DNA from: Erythroxylum novogranatense
Lineage: Eukaryota; Streptophyta; Magnoliopsida; Malpighiales; Erythroxylaceae
Length of the DNA: 64,000 bases
Assembly (NCBI GenBank): GCA_029891385.1
Contig: CM057235.1
Location: 14,622,001 to 14,686,000 of the forward strand
Direction: 5' to 3'
The translations under genes and the position numbers were made by a program. Of the stretch, positions 59,618 through 64,000 are shown piece by piece (positions within the stretch are counted from its first letter, which is position 1; each line of letters begins with the position of its first letter). The notes beneath the pieces are model-generated. The model was not told where the DNA came from and searched no databases. It saw only the letters and a list, made by a program, of their open reading frames with translations.

Positions 59618-62600
59618 TAAAAAGGGTAAAAGCATGGCAACTCTCACAATGGATGAGGACATGATGATTGTCATCATAATAAATAGGGCCATGGTGTTCA
59701 AAATAACTACATAATTGAGTATGATGAGGATAATGACTTAAAGAGGTCAGATTTCAACCACCAAGCAAACAAAGGACAAGGTCGTGGATGTGGTAGGAGA
59801 AGATATGAAAAATTTAAAGTTAAGTGCTATTCATGTTATAGACTTGGCCATTATTTGAAGATGATGACCATGCTCTTCTTATGGTTACAACAACAAATGA
59901 ATCAACATAGTTCAAAACTTGGTTCCTTGACACTTTGTACACCAATCACATGTGTAGTAAGAAAGAGTTATTTATGGAACTTGGTGAATCAATCCCTGAG
60001 AAAGTTAAATATATTGATGATAGCATCATCCTAATGATGGGAAAAGGTAAACACTAACTAAAACAAAGACTAAAGGTCATAATTTTTTTATATGTGTTCT
60101 ATACGCTATAAGTGAAGAGCAACTTGCTCAACACAAGTCAATTTCTTAAAAAAGGGCATGTCATAAACTTTTGTGACAATCACCTATCTATACTCGGTAA
60201 AAAAGGTACACTCATTCTTAAGGTTCCTATGACAAAGAGTCATATTTTTCAAATTGATATTATCACTAGTTTTTATCCCAACCTTAATGTATTATTCAAA
60301 ATGGCTTTTAGTTGTAGCATCTTCAGTTTGGGCATTTGAATTTTCATTGTTTAAAGTTGTAAGTTTAAGGAAATAAGGTAAAATACTTGCCCAACAAATA
60401 TCATCTAAAGCAATTATATAAGATTTGCACACTTCGAAAGTAACATAATTTTCCTTTGATAGTAAGGAGGAATCAGCATACAAAGCAATCCCTTGAGCTT
60501 ATTCACTCTGATGTATGCGAGTTGGTGAACATCATGTTGATGGGTAATAACTGGTATTTCCTCACTTTTATTATTGATTTTACAAGGAAATTCTAGGTAC
60601 ATTCTTTTAAAAGCAAGTATGAAACATTTCGTTATTTCAAGAGATTCAAGGTTCATATTGATAGGAAAAATGGTCATTTGATCAAAATTTTATGAACTGA
60701 CAGAAGAGGTGAATACACTGTTATTAAGTTTGCTAAGTATTTAAAGAGTAGGGAATATAATATGAATTCAGCTTTCTTTACACCCACAACATACTAGGAT
60801 TATTGAATAGAAAAATAGAAAAGTAATGGAAATGGAAAGGATCATGTTAAGAGACAAAGGTACACTAAATTCCTTGGGGGCTGAAGCAATTCTGTGTAAT
60901 GTCTATTTGTTAAACAAATCTCTTAAATAAGCTATTAAGAATGTCATATCTGTAAAAGCCTAGAGTAGTTTTAAACCAAATATAAGTCATCTTAAAGGGT
61001 TTGGTTCCGTGGCTTATGCTCATATACAAAATTAAAATCAGAACCAAGATTGATGATCAAGGTGAAAAAATAGTTCTTGTTAGTTATATACATGGAGGTT
61101 ACAAACTTTTTAATCAAACAACAAAGAAGTTGATTATGAGTAGAGATATGGCTTTTGTTGAAAATAAAAATTGGAATAAGGAGAAGGATATGCGATATGA
61201 TTCACAAAATTGACTTATCTTCACCATTAAAGAAGACACACCTAAAGTATACAGAAATCTCCTATAGAAGGTGGAATACTAAGAAGACATCATAAACTAC
61301 TAAGAGCCTCGCAAGATTATGAGTTAACATCTAATAGTGATATAAATGATGGTGGGAATGTAGTTAAATTATGTATATTTGTAGATAGTGAGTCAATAAT
61401 GCTTAAGGAGGTCTTTTAGGATCCTAAATGGAAAAATGTGATGAAAAAGGAGTTAGAGGCAGCTGAAAGGAGCATATGTGGGAACTTGTTGATATTCCAT
61501 ACTAATAGAATATTATTGATGAGAAATGGTGTTAAGATGAAATTAAAGTCCAATGGTGAAGTAGATAGGCACGAAGAAAGGCTAGTGCCAAAAGGATTTG
61601 AGTGATGACATAGTTTGGATTTCCAAGAAGTGTTTTCTTTTATTTCTTAAATTGAAATTATTAGACTTATAATTGCTATGGCTGCATAAAATTGATGGAA
61701 AATTCATCAAATAGATGTAAAGTTAGCATTTCTAAATGGACCACTTGAAGAGGATATGTTGACTAAGCAACCACTAGGCTTCGTTAGAGAGAGCAATGAA
61801 GATAAAGTGCATATAAAGAAGATTTTATATAGCATAAAACAAGTGTTAAGAGCATAGAACTATCATATTGATTCATTATTCAATACAATTAGGTTCTATA
61901 AGTTCCCCTCTAAGCTTTATATGTCTATGCATTTTTTGAAGATCTTATATTTATTGAAAATAATTACATCATGATTAAAGAATTTAAAAGGTCTGTGGTG
62001 AATAAGTTTAAAATGACAAATTTGGGACTAATGTCATATTTTTTTGCATTAAAGTTAATAAAAAGGAGGATGAAATTTTTATTTGTTAGAAAAGTATACT
62101 ACTAATCTCTTATAGAAATTTCATATGCATAATTGTAATCCCACCAAAATACCAGTAGAAATTGGAATAAGGTTGTTTGAGGAAGAAGATGGTGATTATG
62201 TTAGTTCCACATAATTTATATAACTTAGGGGAAATCTTAGGTGTCTCACATTTATTAGACCCTAAATTAGATATGCAATTATACTAAGTAGAAAATTTTT
62301 GATCTCCAGGGAAGTCTTATAAGCAAGTTACCAAGATGATTACATGACACATAAGGGGCTCTTATGATCATAGTTTGTTTTGTTCCTCATTTAATAACTT
62401 GACTCTTAATGGCTACTCAGGTAGTGATTAGGGAAGAGACTAAGATGATTGTAAGAGAAATTCAAGCTATGTTTTTAAATTTGGTTTTAATACATTTTCA
62501 TGACTAACAAATAAGTAAATTGTTATTGCACTCTCAACTTATGAGGTAGAGTATGTAGCTATTACTATAGCAGCTTGTCAAGCAGTCTGACTTTATTGAG

Positions 62601-62840
62601 TCAAATTCACGTTCTAATTAAAGCCCTTATGAAGATTTTGGTAGAAAACATCTCTACAATTGTTTTGACAAAGAATCTTGTTATGAATAGGAGAAACAAA
62701 CATATTAACTCTCGCTATCATTTCTTAAGGATCAAGTTTGTAAAAGAAGGATTGAGTAATTTACTACTAATTTGAAGAACAAGTGGTTGATAAGCCTCTA
62801 AGGTATAAAGATTTCATTAAACTAAAACATTTGTTAGGAG
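59618..62840 (+). pseudogene. degenerate copia G gag-pol
   Basis: A CCHC-type knuckle (CYSCYRLGHY) lies near 59828, with the last ligands lost. Protease text is WFLDT (about 59920), then NHMCSKKELFMELGES. 60112-60339 matches the pre-integrase stretch (QFLKKGHVINFCDNHLSI). Integrase pieces follow (HSDVCEL near 60510, FIIDFTRKF, RRGEYT). 61001-61213 is the integrase tail (SYIHGGYKLFNQTTKKLI). RT pieces include DPKWKNVMKKELEA (61420) and IDVKLAFLNGP (61710); RNase H tail near 62690. Stops are dense and YVDD is not found. It is an old dead copy whose 5' part lies left of element H. Confidence 0.75.
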
Positions 62841-64000
62841 TGGCTAGTTTCCTTATGCCCAATAGAAGAGAAAGCAATCTGAATGCTTAATATCCCCCCA
62901 TTTATATGTCTTGTTAGCTCGATTGCCACGTTCATGCTTTTCTTTCCAACGCTAAGTCATAGATGATCATTGGTCTGATGCTTTAGGTGATCATTGGTAT
63001 GTAGATCCACGATAACTAATGATTCCAATTTCATGTTCCTAAGTTATAGAGAAAAATTTGAACTGAGGCAATCCTTCCAAATTTGCTCCGCCTTATAGCC
63101 TTGCTTTCCATTGTAATTACCATTGTAGCACATGTGTGGCCTAGCCCTATAAGGGCCATGCAGACTTGACATCATACCCACCTGCCTTCAGTATATCACT
63201 GTCATTGCCTCGTGTGCGTTGAATCAGGATTAAAAGAGGATGTTGAAGTTAATCCCATTTTTTTAAAATTTTCTTCAGTTTACTGTTACTGTTGATTATG
63301 TTTTGATTTCATAGATTTAGTTGGTTAGATAGTTAAGTTCTGATAAGTTTATTTCTTGAGGAGTATTGTAGTTTTTTGCTGAGAAATATGAAAATTTATT
63401 TAAGTATCTTGTATATAAACTTGGTACTAGTATTGTTTTGATTTATGTCTATTTTTGTTCAATAAACTTGGAAATATATTTGGATCCACTTATTTTATTC
63501 AACTATTATTTTCTTGCTCCGACCTGCATACATTGGCCACCCCTTTTGAGGCTCTTGCTTATCGTTTAAATAGCTCCAAATAAAAGAAAAAAGAAATTGT
63601 TTAGTACGTGGAATGAGTTTTCTAAGGCCCTATATTTACTTGTCCCCTTTAAAGAAAAAGAATGATTATGACAGAGAAAAGCCGCATGTCAAAACAAGAG
63701 AAACGATTATCAACTTTTAATTATTTTGGTAATGAGGGCAAATTTTCAATTTATTTTTTCATCAGAAAAATTAGACCTTAATATTTTAGAGCATTGAAAA
63801 TGAATTCTAATGTGTTCAAAATGTTTAAATTAAACCTAATGGATGGAAAAGTAAATAAATTCATGTATTGGTCAATGTTATTATTTTTAATATACTTATT
63901 GTCTCACATTATTATATGGCATATAAGTGACTCTATAAGACCCATCCAACTTAAAAATTTTCAATTACATTTAATATAATTTTAGTAAATTTGATTATTT
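62841..64000. other. AT-rich end of window, possible copia G 3' LTR
   Basis: 62890-63500 could include a 3' LTR of G, since tgtatataaac (63410-63420) followed by caataaac (63461-63468) looks like a TATA box and poly(A) signal. No LTR partner or edge is visible. From 63500 to the end I see no gene; a 61-codon frame at 63794 has no resemblance to a known family. Confidence 0.35.

Overview
This is a window of plant nuclear chromosome, most likely from a eudicot. The evidence is a spliced GT8 galacturonosyltransferase gene of the GAUT8/QUASIMODO1 type, plant-type GT-AG introns with T-rich acceptors, Ty1/copia and Ty3/gypsy elements primed by initiator-tRNA-Met, a LINE tail and hAT elements. There is no bacterial-style gene packing, rRNA, tRNA gene or CRISPR array. 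By my estimate over three quarters of the window is transposon-derived.

Layout, left to right. 1-8943 is a nest. A minus-strand copia element (B, ending in a 319-bp LTR at 8625-8943) is interrupted by a plus-strand copia element of the 'TGTTAAG' family (copy 1, 3' LTR 3050-4227). Each of the two carries a solo LTR (558-2528 and 5826-8222), both with exact 5-bp target duplications. 8944-11028 looks like part of a gypsy LTR carrying a 1.06-kb non-autonomous hAT element (9320-10379, 8-bp target duplication). 11585-12777 is a 5'-truncated LINE. 12980-14202 is a small two-exon gene for a predicted 47-residue protein. 15683-16990 is an intronless gene for a membrane-anchored acidic protein. 17640-23975 holds gypsy pol remnants around a truncated TGTTAAG copy (copy 2). 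24768-26906 is the GAUT8-like gene, the best-supported gene here. 27572-41372 is a minus-strand copia element (C) split by a plus-strand copia element (D, 29600-38619). About 41681-41826 may be the last exon of a host gene cut by a decayed hAT element (41827 to about 46365). That hAT abuts a degenerate copia element (G), which is split by a third TGTTAAG copy (H, 46455-59612), which in turn carries a 3.86-kb solo LTR (47644-51500). G resumes at 59618 and fades out by about 62840. The rest is AT-rich.

The most unusual observations concern the elements. (1) Two copia families carry an extra reading frame after RNase H that ends in a predicted coiled coil just before the polypurine tract. (2) The element D LTRs carry eight perfect palindromic boxes each, and the same box recurs inside the element just upstream of its extra reading frame. 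(3) Two solo LTRs with different termini carry arrays of CpG-rich palindromic 10-mers at about 25-bp spacing. (4) The three TGTTAAG copies have different purine-rich arrays at one LTR position. (5) The small hAT element and the decayed hAT transposase element share terminal sequence and a TACCGG-type subterminal motif. (6) Decay is of two kinds: transitions at catalytic residues in B, C, copy 2 and the hAT, against mostly 1-2 base indels with intact catalytic motifs in D and H. The second kind may partly be consensus error in repeats.

All family assignments rest on reading motifs by eye; no database search was run.
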